Shown: positions 9,015 through 17,791 of the stretch, in pieces
Layout of the letters: each line of letters opens with the position of its first letter
How positions within the stretch are numbered: position 1 is the first letter of the stretch
The notes under the pieces: model-generated
Told to the model about the DNA's origin: nothing
The model's database searches: none
Seen by the model: only the letters and a program-made list of their open reading frames with translations
Origin: JBCCMQ01 sp039179985
Lineage (GTDB): Bacteria; Pseudomonadota; Alphaproteobacteria; Rhodobacterales; Rhodobacteraceae
Direction of reading: 5' to 3'
Length of the DNA stretch: 64,000 nucleotides
Assembly: GCA_039179985.1 (NCBI GenBank)
Contig: JBCDED010000005.1
Span: forward strand, 18,862 to 82,861
Made by a program: the position numbers and the translations under genes

Positions 9015-9344
9015 TCAGGGCAGATTGCACTTTTCGTTGATCTCCGAGATCCGTTCGTTGATACGGCGCTGGTATTCGGGCGACAGCATCTCCAGTTTCT
9101 TGCCTTCCGTGCCGGTCAAGATCCCCAGGAGCGCCCCGGCAGGGATCAGTGCAAAAGCTTCGGAAAGTTCATGGTTCTTTGCGTAATCAGCTTCGGCGGT
9201 CAACGCGCGGATATCGCCTTCGGCGGTGGAGCAATTGATCGGCGCCGTAGCATCGGGTGACTGAGCATGCACCGAGGCAACGCTCGCAAGCGATGAAGCG
9301 GCCACCAGAGGGACCAGTTGAAGAAGTGTCTTGAAGCGTGCCAT
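9015..9344 (-). CDS. Small exported protein, unknown function
   Basis: A 109-residue precursor with a clear signal peptide and a VHA|QS cleavage site after residue 27. The mature part of about 82 residues has two cysteines (INCSTAEGD and NEKCNLP) that could form a disulphide, and a glycine-rich hydrophobic stretch (LIPAGALLGILTG) in the middle. Cys-spaced proteins of this look are common in Rhodobacteraceae, but I cannot name a family. It is divergent from the AI-2E-type transporter gene. Confidence 0.6.
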   Translation of the reverse strand: MARFKTLLQLVPLVAASSLASVASVHAQSPDATAPINCSTAEGDIRALTAEADYAKNHELSEAFALIPAGALLGILTGTEGKKLEMLSPEYQRRINERISEINEKCNLP

Positions 9345-9525
9345 TCGGTGTCTCCCGCGTTTCGTCTGACAGGTCTTTACGCAACCCTATGGTAAAGCCC
9401 CGGCCCATGGGAAGCTCTGACCGCTCGCGTTGGGTTTGCCATGGGCGCTGTCACGTGCTTTGAAAACACAGGCCGTTTCGCTTCTTCTTGGGAAGGCGCA
9501 GCGGAGGTGCGACGAGGAGGGTTGC

Positions 9526-10647
9526 GTGAGGGTGACAGAGGCACAGAGGACCCGGACGGGCACACAGATTGCGGTGCTTGTGTTTTGCGCGCTCGGGTCG
9601 TTTTCGATCGTTGTCACAGGGCTGATCCTCGGCAAGTCCTTCTTTATTCCGCTGGCTATCGCGCTTTTGCTTTTCGTTCTGCTGACTGCGATCATCGAGT
9701 ACGTAAAGGCCCGGAAATGGTTTGGCGTCGCGTGTCCGGGCTGGTTGGCCGCAGTTCTTGGAATCAGCAGCGTTCTCCTGGGGCTTTTTGTCGTGGTCAT
9801 GATCCTCGGGCGGCAAGCAACGCAGGTGACCGCCGCAGTCCCCACGTACCAGAAGAGTTTCGCCACAATCTTCTCGCGCGTCGTCTCATTTGTCGGGGAA
9901 GACAACGCGAAAATGGTTGAAACGAAGCTGAACGGACTAGACCTCTCGGGCTTTGCCGTGGATGCGGTCGGGCAGGCGGGCAGTGTTCTGGGCGGGCTGG
10001 TTTTGGTTCTTCTCTACATCGCCTTCATGATGGCCGAGAAGGGACCGATGTCGCGCAAGCTGCCACTGGCTATCGGCGACCAGGAGCGGTTCCGAAACTT
10101 CATGCGCATCGTCGACGAAGTCGTGGAAGCCCAACAACGGTATGTGGGCGTGAAGACTTTCTGCAGCGCGCTGATGGGTATTTCTTGCTACACGGTCCTG
10201 CGCATCGTCGGGCTCGACTTTGCCGAGACCTGGGGGCTTCTGGCCTTTGCGCTCAACTTCATTCCGACGATAGGCGCAATCCTTGGTGTGCTCTTGCCCT
10301 CGCTCGTGGCGCTTGTGCAGTTTGAAGCCATCGGGCCTCTTGCGGCGGTCTTTTTCGGCTGCGGCATCGCGCAGTTTATCATTGGCGCCATTGTTGAACC
10401 TGCGCTGATGGGCCGGCGGCTGAACCTAGCTCCCTTCATGGTGATCCTTGCGCTTGTCGTCTGGGGGACGCTTTGGGGAATCTCGGGGGCCTTTCTCAGC
10501 GTGCCGATCACCGTTTGCCTTCTGATCGTCTTCGGCCACATCCCGGCGACGCGGCCAGTGGCGATTCTGATGTCCGGGGACGGTCTTGTGCCGCCACTGG
10601 AGCCTGCGTCCGCGCCGGCCGAAGACGAAGAGAGCGAAGCGCGCTAG
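9526..10647 (+). CDS. AI-2E family transporter (PerM/TqsA type)
   Basis: A 373-residue inner-membrane protein with about 8 helices, of the AI-2 exporter/PerM superfamily. The long conserved central and C-terminal region is visible: FALNFIPTIGAILGVLLPSLVAL, then a VEPALMGRRLNLAPFMV segment, then GISGAFLSVPITVCLL. I place the start at GTG 9526, 5 nt after a strong GAGGAGG; GTG 9532 is possible, and ATG 9430 would add an atypical basic extension. Family members export AI-2 or act as Na+/H+ antiporters; the substrate here is unknown. The end overlaps the convergent AEC gene by 4 nt. Confidence 0.88.
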   Translation: MRVTEAQRTRTGTQIAVLVFCALGSFSIVVTGLILGKSFFIPLAIALLLFVLLTAIIEYVKARKWFGVACPGWLAAVLGISSVLLGLFVVVMILGRQATQVTAAVPTYQKSFATIFSRVVSFVGEDNAKMVETKLNGLDLSGFAVDAVGQAGSVLGGLVLVLLYIAFMMAEKGPMSRKLPLAIGDQERFRNFMRIVDEVVEAQQRYVGVKTFCSALMGISCYTVLRIVGLDFAETWGLLAFALNFIPTIGAILGVLLPSLVALVQFEAIGPLAAVFFGCGIAQFIIGAIVEPALMGRRLNLAPFMVILALVVWGTLWGISGAFLSVPITVCLLIVFGHIPATRPVAILMSGDGLVPPLEPASAPAEDEESEAR

Positions 10648-11522
10648 ATCCAGAACGTCAGCACCACTGGCAGGGCAAAGATCGTCGTCAGGGTCGAGAC
10701 GAGGATAAACCCGGCCACGTCGGGCGCGCGTTCCGGCACGTTTTGCTCAATGAAGAGATAGGTCACCACCGAAGAGGGCATGAAGCAACAAAGGATAAAG
10801 GCGCTCCGTTCGACGCCCGTCAGGCCGACGGCCAGAGAAACGGTGTAGGCCACAATGACGGCCATCATCAGGTGGACAGCGGTCAGCAGTACCGCGCGCC
10901 CCAGCGAGCCGACCTTCAGTGTCGACAGCGTGTGGCCCAGGGTAAGCAGCATTAGCGGGATCGAGATGCCGCCTAGAATATCGAATGATTTCTCGATGGG
11001 CGCGGGCAGCTTCTGCCCTGTCGCAAGAAGGATCAGCGCAATCGCCACCGCGTAAATGATCGGCGCCGTCAGAAGGCTGCGCCAGGAAAACTTGCCCGCC
11101 GGGATCCACATTCCCACGGTAAAAATGCTCACCAGCACCACCACCACAAAGCCCATTGTGTAAGCCATACCGGCGTTGCCAAGTGCCAGCAGCGTGATGG
11201 GCAAACCGATATTGCCGACATTGTTGTGCATCATCGGTGTCAGGAATGCACGGACGGGCAGGCGCAGCGCTTTGAGCGCGGCGAACCCCAGGACACCGAA
11301 AAGCCCGATCGCCAGCGCGCTGGCGGCCATCATCGAAAGAAAGCTGTCGACCGCGATGTTGGTGGTCGAGAGATGGGACAAGACCAGCGTGGGATAGCCG
11401 ATGTTTTTGACCAGACCGCCGATCATACCGTGATCGAAGGGGACTTTCCGAATGGCCAGGAAATACCCAATCCCGGCGCAGATCAGAACCGGCAGGATCA
11501 CGTTAAAGATGTGCAGAACCAT
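10644..11522 (-). CDS. AEC family transporter (auxin efflux carrier-like)
   Basis: A 292-residue membrane protein with about 10 helices in two inverted repeats, typical of bacterial AEC permeases. Recognisable parts are the N-terminal LPVLICAGIGYFLA, the MMHNNVGNIGLPITLLA crossover segment with its conserved N-x-G-x-x-x-P, and the C-terminal SAFILCCFMPSSVVTYL. Substrate is probably an organic acid or metabolite anion, not auxin. ATG 11522 is used; a GTG at 11531 would add three residues. Confidence 0.85.
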   Translation of the reverse strand: MVLHIFNVILPVLICAGIGYFLAIRKVPFDHGMIGGLVKNIGYPTLVLSHLSTTNIAVDSFLSMMAASALAIGLFGVLGFAALKALRLPVRAFLTPMMHNNVGNIGLPITLLALGNAGMAYTMGFVVVVLVSIFTVGMWIPAGKFSWRSLLTAPIIYAVAIALILLATGQKLPAPIEKSFDILGGISIPLMLLTLGHTLSTLKVGSLGRAVLLTAVHLMMAVIVAYTVSLAVGLTGVERSAFILCCFMPSSVVTYLFIEQNVPERAPDVAGFILVSTLTTIFALPVVLTFWI

Positions 11523-11632
11523 CGTATCCACTGGCGGTTTCTACTCCGTGGTCCGGGCTCCCACGTCCGGGGCAGATTAAGTCTCGAGCGCCCGCCGTCT
11601 CAGAAGGCTGCTGGCGCTCAGGATTGTCACTT

Positions 11633-12022
11633 TCAGGCGCCGAGGACCTTGGCCTTCTGCGCCTCGAACTCGGCGTCGGTCAGAACGCCTTTTTCTTTCA
11701 GCGCGGACAAGCGCTCCAGTTCGTCCGCCGCCGAAGCCGATGCCACTGACCGGATATAGTCCCGTTGGGACGCTTCCAATTTCTCCATCGCTTCCACGTT
11801 GTGCTGGTGCATCTTGTCGCCTCTGACCAGCAGGTAGGCAAGGACGCCAAGCCATGGGATCAGGATCACGAAGGCGACCCAGATTGCTTTGGCAAAGCCG
11901 TCGAGGTCTCTTGAGCGGAAGATGTCCGCCACCACCGAGATCATCACCCAGAACCAGGCGACCATCAGGAACAGCCAGAAAATCGACCAGACAACGTCAA
12001 AAAAACCGAAGGATTCTTCCAT
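11633..12022 (-). CDS. PLDc_N / SHOCT-domain membrane protein
   Basis: A 129-residue protein. Two N-terminal membrane helices (IFWLFLMVAWFWVMISVVADIF and AIWVAFVILIPWLGVLAYLLV) have the look of the phospholipase-D nuclease N-terminal (PLDc_N) domain. A linker follows, then a C-terminal SHOCT motif (LERLSALKEKGVLTDAEFEAQKAKVL). ATG 12022 has GGGGAG 10 nt upstream, so the longer frame to 12253 is not used. SHOCT domains are oligomerisation modules; no enzymatic role is expected. Confidence 0.8.
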   Translation of the reverse strand: MEESFGFFDVVWSIFWLFLMVAWFWVMISVVADIFRSRDLDGFAKAIWVAFVILIPWLGVLAYLLVRGDKMHQHNVEAMEKLEASQRDYIRSVASASAADELERLSALKEKGVLTDAEFEAQKAKVLGA

Positions 12023-12348
12023 CTTAATTCGCTCCCCAAGCATCGCTGCTTTGCAAGAATTCACGCAGGCGCATCTTGGGGATTGCGGCTGGTCTTTCAA
12101 GGGTTTGGTGCGGTCCTGAATGCCTGAATTTGGTGCCGTGGCGCAAGCTGCCCGAATGCGTTCGGTTCCGGGGTCACTGTGTCGTGTGCTTAGGCGCTTC
12201 GGGGATGCGGTGCCGTCTGCCATGGCGGTGGAACAACAGCGCGAGGCAACCACTTCGGCGCCATGTTGAACGCCGCGCGGCGGTGGACTAGCAAAATTGG
12301 ACCGGGCGGGCTTGCCGCTCTGGCCCGGTTCTGTGCGGAGCGTGAGGA
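12023..12348. other. Divergent intergenic region, 326 nt, with leader hairpin
   Basis: Separates the SHOCT protein from the bestrophin-like gene. I find no convincing ORF. A hairpin at 12299-12331 (core arms ACCGGGC and GCCCGGT, extended by a G-U and a G-C pair) lies 18 nt before the next start codon and could influence translation or act as a barrier. There is no U-tract. Confidence 0.4.
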
Positions 12349-13209
12349 ATGAACTCGAACTCTTTTGCCAACGACGTCTATGTCAACATGAGCCTTGCAT
12401 TCTTCGATCTCGAACGGATCGCCACGCTGATCCTTGTTGCTCTGCCGCTCTCGGTTCTTGCGGGCTACGGGTTCGGAACTTGGCGGCGTCGCGTGGTTAC
12501 ACGCAAAGGGAAAGAGGTCGACCTTTTTGTCGGCGAGACCACCGTGGGCGCGTTTCTTGCGCTTCTGAGCCTTCTACTGGCCTTCACCTTCGGAAACGCG
12601 CTGACCCATACATTCGAACGCAAGTCCGCCCTTGCGACCGAGGCCGCTGCGTTGGGGACGGCGTTTCTTTATTCTGATCTGCTGCAGGAACCCCAGAGTT
12701 CAGAGATCAAGAAGGCCATGCTGGAATACGCCCGGACGCGCATTTTGCCCGAGGCGAGTTCGCTGAGATCCGACGCGGAGGTGACGAATTATCTGGAAGA
12801 AACTCTGCAGTCACAGGCGAAGATCTGGCCCCTGGCCCTCCAGGCTTTCGAGGCCTCGACGCCTGCGCCCATTACCGCGCTTGTGGCAAAGTCAATCACC
12901 GAGGTCATGGATGCGCACACACTGCGCATGTCGTCCCTGCCCGCCCCGGTCTCTCACTTTGCCAACTGGATGACAATTATCTCCGCAGGGGTGGCGCTCT
13001 TTTTGCTGGGGAACCGGGCGGCCTTGCTGGGGCGTCCCCTGAGCTGGCGAACCTTTGTGTTCTGCATCTTCCTGGTCGCCATCATTCTCGTGATCCTCGA
13101 CACGCAGCGGGCGACGGAAGGGTACATCCGCCTTGACCAGGGCGTCCTCTACACGGCGATCATTCAGATGGAACAAAGCCTCACAGTGGCAGCATCGTCG
13201 GCCAAATGA
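12349..13209 (+). CDS. Bestrophin-like (DUF4239-type) membrane protein
   Basis: A 286-residue protein with four predicted helices, two near the N-terminus (LILVALPLSVLAGYGFG and FLALLSLLLAFTFGNAL) and two near the C-terminus (WMTIISAGVALFLLGN and TFVFCIFLVAIILVILD), around a soluble domain. The segment FVGETTVGAFLALLSLLLAFTFGNAL is characteristic of the DUF4239 bestrophin-like family. The C-terminal TQRATEGYIRLDQ segment also fits. Function is unknown, possibly a channel. ATG 12349 has a GAGG just upstream. Confidence 0.75.
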   Translation: MNSNSFANDVYVNMSLAFFDLERIATLILVALPLSVLAGYGFGTWRRRVVTRKGKEVDLFVGETTVGAFLALLSLLLAFTFGNALTHTFERKSALATEAAALGTAFLYSDLLQEPQSSEIKKAMLEYARTRILPEASSLRSDAEVTNYLEETLQSQAKIWPLALQAFEASTPAPITALVAKSITEVMDAHTLRMSSLPAPVSHFANWMTIISAGVALFLLGNRAALLGRPLSWRTFVFCIFLVAIILVILDTQRATEGYIRLDQGVLYTAIIQMEQSLTVAASSAK

Positions 13210-13480
13210 CCAGTGTTGGGGATTGTCTGAGACACCACGTTCCCACGGGCAATGCGGCTCTAGGGGTTGCTTGGACGCTGATTTTCGAGACCTCGAGAAC
13301 GCTGAACGCCCTGCGAGGGCGCGGTCATCTCGATGCTCTGTCTTGCTGTTGCGAATGCCCTCAACCACTCTTCAAAGGTGGGGCCGATACCTGCGATTAT
13401 CTGCGCACGGACGACAAGCGCATTGACGAATTGGATGCCGTTGGCGCAGACGGGTAGGGACGGCAAGAGGGGAAAGCAGC

Positions 13481-14077
13481 ATGAGTGATTTTCAGGACGA
13501 TCCCGAAGAGAGACGCCGCGCGTTTGCCGAGAACGCGGGCGCGGCGCTTGGACAGCGGATGGGCGATATGCGACGAACCTACCTCATTCGCGGCGCGGTA
13601 TTTCTAGTGCTTGGCCTGATCGCGCTTTTCTGGCCGACTGGCAGCATTTCGGTGATGCTGAGCATCTTTGGTATCTTTCTGATCCTCGATGCCGTCCTTT
13701 TCTTTTTTGCGGGCCGCCGGGCTGAGGCGGGGGCCGTCGGGCTGATCCCCAGTGTCGCAACCGGGGTTCTCGGCGTCCTTTTGCTGTTCTTCTCCACTGC
13801 CTCCATCAAGTTCGCCTTCATCCTGCTGGGGCTCTGGGCGATCGTGACGGGCATCAGCTATCTGATGGAATGGCGGCAGACACCGGAGGTCTTTCCCGAC
13901 CGAGCGAGCGCCCGGAACTCCGGGATTGCGGCCTTGGTTGTAGGCATCGTGCTGGTTCTCTGGCCGGGCACAGGTCCTGTGGCGCTAGGCTGGGCACTGG
14001 CCGCCGTGGCTCTCATTGCCTCGGCTTTCATGTTCTACCTGGCGGCGGGGTTTAAAGCCATCAACGCGCGGCTCTGA
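13481..14077 (+). CDS. HdeD/DUF308 family membrane protein
   Basis: A 198-residue inner-membrane protein with six predicted helices in tandem pairs, beginning after a soluble 30-residue N-terminus. The glycine-rich helix pairs with the pattern RGAVFLVLGLIALFWP near the start and GIVLVLWPG later are typical of the HdeD family, named for an acid-resistance protein of E. coli. Start ATG 13481 follows GAGGGG. It ends 6 nt from the cyo operon end in tail-to-tail orientation. The 271 nt upstream of it hold nothing I can identify. Confidence 0.8.
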   Translation: MSDFQDDPEERRRAFAENAGAALGQRMGDMRRTYLIRGAVFLVLGLIALFWPTGSISVMLSIFGIFLILDAVLFFFAGRRAEAGAVGLIPSVATGVLGVLLLFFSTASIKFAFILLGLWAIVTGISYLMEWRQTPEVFPDRASARNSGIAALVVGIVLVLWPGTGPVALGWALAAVALIASAFMFYLAAGFKAINARL

Positions 14078-14083
14078 GCGCCC

Positions 14084-14377
14084 TCACATCATGCGCCAGT
14101 AAAGGTTGCCCATCACCCAAAGAGTGCCGCCCACCATGAAGAACAATAGCACGCCCGCAAACAGCAGGGTCACGAGGCGTTCGCGGTGTTTTCGGGTGAA
14201 GCCGACGCCGAGAAAGAAGTGAAGGTGAACGCCGATCTGAACGACGGCGGCTATGGCGATCAGCCAGAGCGTCGCGTCGCGTGGCAGCCATTTCCCGAGA
14301 ACCGCCGCAAAAGGTAGAACTGTCAGCACGACCGCCAATCCGAAGCCGATGAAGATCGCCTGGAGACGTTCCATCAC
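14084..14377 (-). CDS. cyoD: Cytochrome o ubiquinol oxidase subunit IV
   Basis: A 97-residue, three-helix subunit, last gene of cyoABCD. The family motif IGVHLHFFLGV is visible in the middle, followed by ERLVTLLFAGVLLFFMVGGTLWVM. It overlaps cyoC by 4 nt (ATGA), indicating translational coupling. The subunit stabilises the CuB site during assembly. No cyoE (heme O synthase) follows; the next gene is convergent. Confidence 0.92.
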   Translation of the reverse strand: MMERLQAIFIGFGLAVVLTVLPFAAVLGKWLPRDATLWLIAIAAVVQIGVHLHFFLGVGFTRKHRERLVTLLFAGVLLFFMVGGTLWVMGNLYWRMM

Positions 14378-14961
14378 AGAAACTCCGGCAGGTAGACCAG
14401 TGAAAAGACCCCGATCCAGACGATGTCCAGGAAGTGCCAGAAGAGGCTGAGCCGCAGGAGCCGAGACTTTTCCCGCGAGCCCGTGCCCTTGACCAGGAGC
14501 TGGGCTATCAAAGTCAGCGCCCAGATGAGCCCCGCCGTGACATGCAGACCGTGTGTGCCCACTAACGTGAAATAGGCGGAAAGATAACCGCTACGTCCGG
14601 GACCGGCGCCTTCAGCCACGAAGCCGGCAAGCTCCCACAGTTCCAGCCCCAAAAACCCGGCTCCGAGCGCCACGGTCACCAGCATCCAAAGGACCGTGGG
14701 ACCCAGGCGGTCTTCTGTAACCGCGTGATGGGCCAGGCCGATCGTCAAGCTACTCGTCAGCAAGAGGGCCGTTTGCAGCGCGAGGTTGGTCATGTCGAAA
14801 AGGTCCGACCCGCTCGGCCCGCCCGCGTAGTTCGTGGCCATGACGGCAAAGGTCGCAAAAATTAGCCCGAAGAGGACCGCATCACTCATCAGATAAAGCC
14901 AGAACCCCAGCTCGGCCTCGCTGTCCATCTGCGTTTCGACGGTTTCCGAGGCGGCTCTCAT
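14374..14961 (-). CDS. cyoC: Cytochrome o ubiquinol oxidase subunit III
   Basis: A 195-residue, five-helix heme-copper oxidase subunit III. It has the typical ELGFWLYLMSDAVLFGLIFATFAV opening (split over helix I), a GTHGLHVTAGLIWAL motif and the C-terminal FWHFLDIVWIGVFSLVYLPEFL, which marks quinol oxidases. It overlaps both cyoB and cyoD by 4 nt. It adds structural stability and probably an oxygen channel to the proton-pumping core. Confidence 0.95.
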   Translation of the reverse strand: MRAASETVETQMDSEAELGFWLYLMSDAVLFGLIFATFAVMATNYAGGPSGSDLFDMTNLALQTALLLTSSLTIGLAHHAVTEDRLGPTVLWMLVTVALGAGFLGLELWELAGFVAEGAGPGRSGYLSAYFTLVGTHGLHVTAGLIWALTLIAQLLVKGTGSREKSRLLRLSLFWHFLDIVWIGVFSLVYLPEFL

Positions 14962-16919
14962 GCCGTCCGTGCCCCGAGGTTCGGGTCGACCTCGTCTTCG
15001 GTATCATCGAAAAAGGACCGAACGATCAGCGTTGCCACGCCCAGGATTAGCCCGGCGAGCGCCAACCACCACATGTACCAGATCGCCCCGAACCCGACGC
15101 AGAAGCCCGCAAAACCGATGAGAGGCCCGACGACCGTGTTGCGCGGCACAAGGATCGGCGTGTCGTCAGGCTCGGTGCGCACAGGCTGGCCACTGGCCTT
15201 GGCCGCGTGGAAGGCGTCGCGCGTTGAGACCACGGGCACATTGTCAAAATTCCATGCCGGTGGCGGCGAAGGCATAGACCATTCCAACGTCCGCCCGTCC
15301 CACGGATCGCCAGTCGTGTCGGCCAGCGCCGCGCGGTCCCTGACGCTGACCCAAAGCTGCATGGCCAGCGACAGGATGCCAAAGAGGATCAGGACAGCGC
15401 CGACAAATGCGATGATCAGCAAAGGCTGCCAGTCGGGGTTGCCGTAGGTCTCCATCCGGCGCGGCATGCCCATCAGGCCTAGCGGGTAAAGCGGCATGAA
15501 GGCCAGAAGGAACCCCACAAGCCAGAGCCAGAACGCTCGCGCGCCCCATCTTCGGTCAAGCCGGAAGCCAAACGCCTTCGGAAACCAGTAGATGTACCCC
15601 GCGAGGTACCCGAAAAGCACGCCCGGGATGATCATGTTGTGGAAATGGGCAACCAGGAAAGTGGTGTTGTGCGTGGCGTAGTTGACAGGCGGAATGGCGA
15701 GCAGAACGCCGCTCGCCCCGCCGATCACAAAAAGGCACATGAAACCAATGGTAAACAGCATCGGTGGTTCGAACCGCACGCGCCCGCGGAACATGGTGAA
15801 GAGCCAGTCGAACACCTTCACGCCCGTCGGAACGGCAATGACCATGGTCGCGATGCCGAAGACGGCGTTCACATTGGCCCCGGCGCCCATGGTAAAGAAA
15901 TGATGCAGCCAGACCGTGAAAGACAAAACCGCAATGCAGGCGGTTGCATAGACAAGGGAGGGGTAGCCGAAGAGGCGTTTGGAGGAAAAGGTTGCCACGA
16001 CCTCGGAGAAGATGCCGAAGGCGGGCAGGATCAGGATGTACACTTCCGGATGCCCCCAGATCCAGAAGAGATTCATATAGTTCATCAGGTTCCCGCCATC
16101 TTCGTTGGTGAAGAAGTGCAGGCCGAGCGTCCGGTCGAGCGCCAGCATTGCGGTGGCAACGGTCAGGGCAGGGAAAGCAAAGATAATCAGGATGCTTGAA
16201 CAAAGCGCGGTCCAGACGAACATGGGCATCAGCATCAGCCGCATGCCCGGCGCGCGCTTGCGGAAGATCGTGACAATGAAATTGATCCCCGACATGGTCG
16301 TTCCGACGCCACTGATCAGGATGGACCAGATCCAGTAGTCGACGCCTACGCCGGGCGTGAACTCTACGCCTGAGTAAGGGGGATAGCCGGTCCAGCCCGC
16401 CGTCGAAAAGCGCCCGATAACGAGCGAAATCAGCATCAGACCGGCCCCAGCCGCCGTCAGCCAGAAGCTGATGGCGTTCATCGTCGGAAAGGCCACATCG
16501 CGCGCCCCGATTTGCAAAGGCACGACAAAGTTCATAAGCCCGGCCATGAAGGGCATGGCCATGAAGAAGATCATGATCGTGCCGTGACTGCTGAAGATCT
16601 GCTCAAAGTGCTCCGGTGGCAGGTAGCCGCCGCTGTCGTATGCCATGGCCTGTTGCAGCCGCATCATGATCGCATCGACAAACCCGCGCACCAGCATCAC
16701 GAGGGCGAGAACGATGTACATGATCCCGATACGCTTGTGGTCGACGGTCGTCAGCCAGCCGGTCCAGAGGGCGCGCCATTGTCGAAGCCAGGTCACAAGG
16801 ATCAGGAACCCGAGCCCGCCCGCAACAGTCACCACGGCCCCGCCAAAGGCGACCCAACTGTAAAACGGCAGGGCGTCAGGGCCGAGGCGGCCGAAAAGGA
16901 CGGAAAGCGCGCCTGTCAT
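14958..16919 (-). CDS. cyoB: Cytochrome o ubiquinol oxidase subunit I
   Basis: A 653-residue catalytic subunit that reduces O2 to water and pumps protons, with about 15 helices. Heme-copper motifs are present: a low-spin heme histidine in FSSHGTIMIFFMAMPF, WIWGHPEVYILILPAFGI with the CuB histidine and cross-linked tyrosine, VWLHHFFTMG with the CuB His pair, and VAHFHNMIIPGVLFG with the high-spin heme histidine. HPEVY and the K-channel region follow the A-type oxidase pattern. Slightly shorter than E. coli CyoB. Overlaps cyoA and cyoC by 4 nt. Confidence 0.97.
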   Translation of the reverse strand: MTGALSVLFGRLGPDALPFYSWVAFGGAVVTVAGGLGFLILVTWLRQWRALWTGWLTTVDHKRIGIMYIVLALVMLVRGFVDAIMMRLQQAMAYDSGGYLPPEHFEQIFSSHGTIMIFFMAMPFMAGLMNFVVPLQIGARDVAFPTMNAISFWLTAAGAGLMLISLVIGRFSTAGWTGYPPYSGVEFTPGVGVDYWIWSILISGVGTTMSGINFIVTIFRKRAPGMRLMLMPMFVWTALCSSILIIFAFPALTVATAMLALDRTLGLHFFTNEDGGNLMNYMNLFWIWGHPEVYILILPAFGIFSEVVATFSSKRLFGYPSLVYATACIAVLSFTVWLHHFFTMGAGANVNAVFGIATMVIAVPTGVKVFDWLFTMFRGRVRFEPPMLFTIGFMCLFVIGGASGVLLAIPPVNYATHNTTFLVAHFHNMIIPGVLFGYLAGYIYWFPKAFGFRLDRRWGARAFWLWLVGFLLAFMPLYPLGLMGMPRRMETYGNPDWQPLLIIAFVGAVLILFGILSLAMQLWVSVRDRAALADTTGDPWDGRTLEWSMPSPPPAWNFDNVPVVSTRDAFHAAKASGQPVRTEPDDTPILVPRNTVVGPLIGFAGFCVGFGAIWYMWWLALAGLILGVATLIVRSFFDDTEDEVDPNLGARTA

Positions 16920-17701
16920 TGGTCTTGCGTGCCCCCGCTATGCGAATGCTCTGACCCTATGAAATGGGCGATGCGCGAGGCGAAAAACCCGTCGGGCACG
17001 CTGGCGTAGTAGCTGACCGGTGCGGCGATACTCGGCTTGCTGATCTCGGCAAAGGTCGCGACATCAAGGGTGGCGTCGCTTTGGCGGACCTTTTCGGTCC
17101 ATCCCTCGAAGTCGGACTCTGACAGGGACAGCACCCTGAAGGTCTGATCAGAAAATCCGTCGCCGGTAAACTGCATGTTGCGCCCCTCGGTCTCACCCAC
17201 ATCGTTGGACAGAAGATTGAGCTTCGTCTCCATGCCCGCCATAGCGTAGATCTGGCCGCCGAGCGCAGGGATCATGAAGGAGTTCATGGCCACTTCCGAA
17301 GTGATGTGAAAGGTCACGGGGCGCCCCGCAGGGAGGGCCAGTTCATTAACCGTGCCAATACCCTCGTCAGGATAGATAAAAAGCCATTTCCAATCGAGGG
17401 CTATGGCCTGCACCCGCAACGGATCGGCGCCCGGCAATGGTTTGTACGGGTCAAGGCGGTGGGTCTGGTTCCAGACGATGGTCGCGAGAACCGCGATCAT
17501 CGCAAAGGGAATACCCCAAAGTACGACTTCCAGCGCGCGTGAATGGTCCCAGTCGGGCTGGTAGTCGCCCTTTCCGCCGGACGCGCGGTAACGCCAGGCC
17601 ACAACCAGAGTAAGGATGATCACCGGTATGATGATGATCATCATCAGCCAGAAGGCGCGCCACATGAGTTCCGCTTCGGCTTCGGCAATCGGTCCCGTCA
17701 A
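16916..17701 (-). CDS. cyoA: Cytochrome o ubiquinol oxidase subunit II (short N-terminus)
   Basis: A 261-residue subunit with two helices (FWLMMIIIIPVIILTLVVAW and ALEVVLWGIPFAMIAVLATIVW) and a periplasmic cupredoxin domain. The Cys-Cys-His-Met CuA ligands of cytochrome c oxidases are absent, so this is the quinol-oxidising form. The best start is TTG 17701, 7 nt after AGAGG. Unlike E. coli CyoA, the protein then begins TGPIAEAEAELMW with no signal peptide and no lipobox cysteine. The frame is open upstream but contains no standard lipoprotein signal. First gene of cyoABCD; expression control is not visible. Confidence 0.9.
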   Translation of the reverse strand: MTGPIAEAEAELMWRAFWLMMIIIIPVIILTLVVAWRYRASGGKGDYQPDWDHSRALEVVLWGIPFAMIAVLATIVWNQTHRLDPYKPLPGADPLRVQAIALDWKWLFIYPDEGIGTVNELALPAGRPVTFHITSEVAMNSFMIPALGGQIYAMAGMETKLNLLSNDVGETEGRNMQFTGDGFSDQTFRVLSLSESDFEGWTEKVRQSDATLDVATFAEISKPSIAAPVSYYASVPDGFFASRIAHFIGSEHSHSGGTQDQ

Positions 17702-17791
17702 AACGTGCCTCTGTTTTCCACCTTGATCCTGCGCCGCAAGCAGCGATGGCGGACAGGCAATTGTCCCAATTTCCGGTACTTTACGACAGAT

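Noticed and set aside
13260..13466. Minus-strand ORF (68 residues) between the bestrophin-like and HdeD genes, considered as a transposase or integrase remnant
   Set aside because: Only a short stretch looks protein-like. No inverted repeats, target duplication or recognisable catalytic motif is present.
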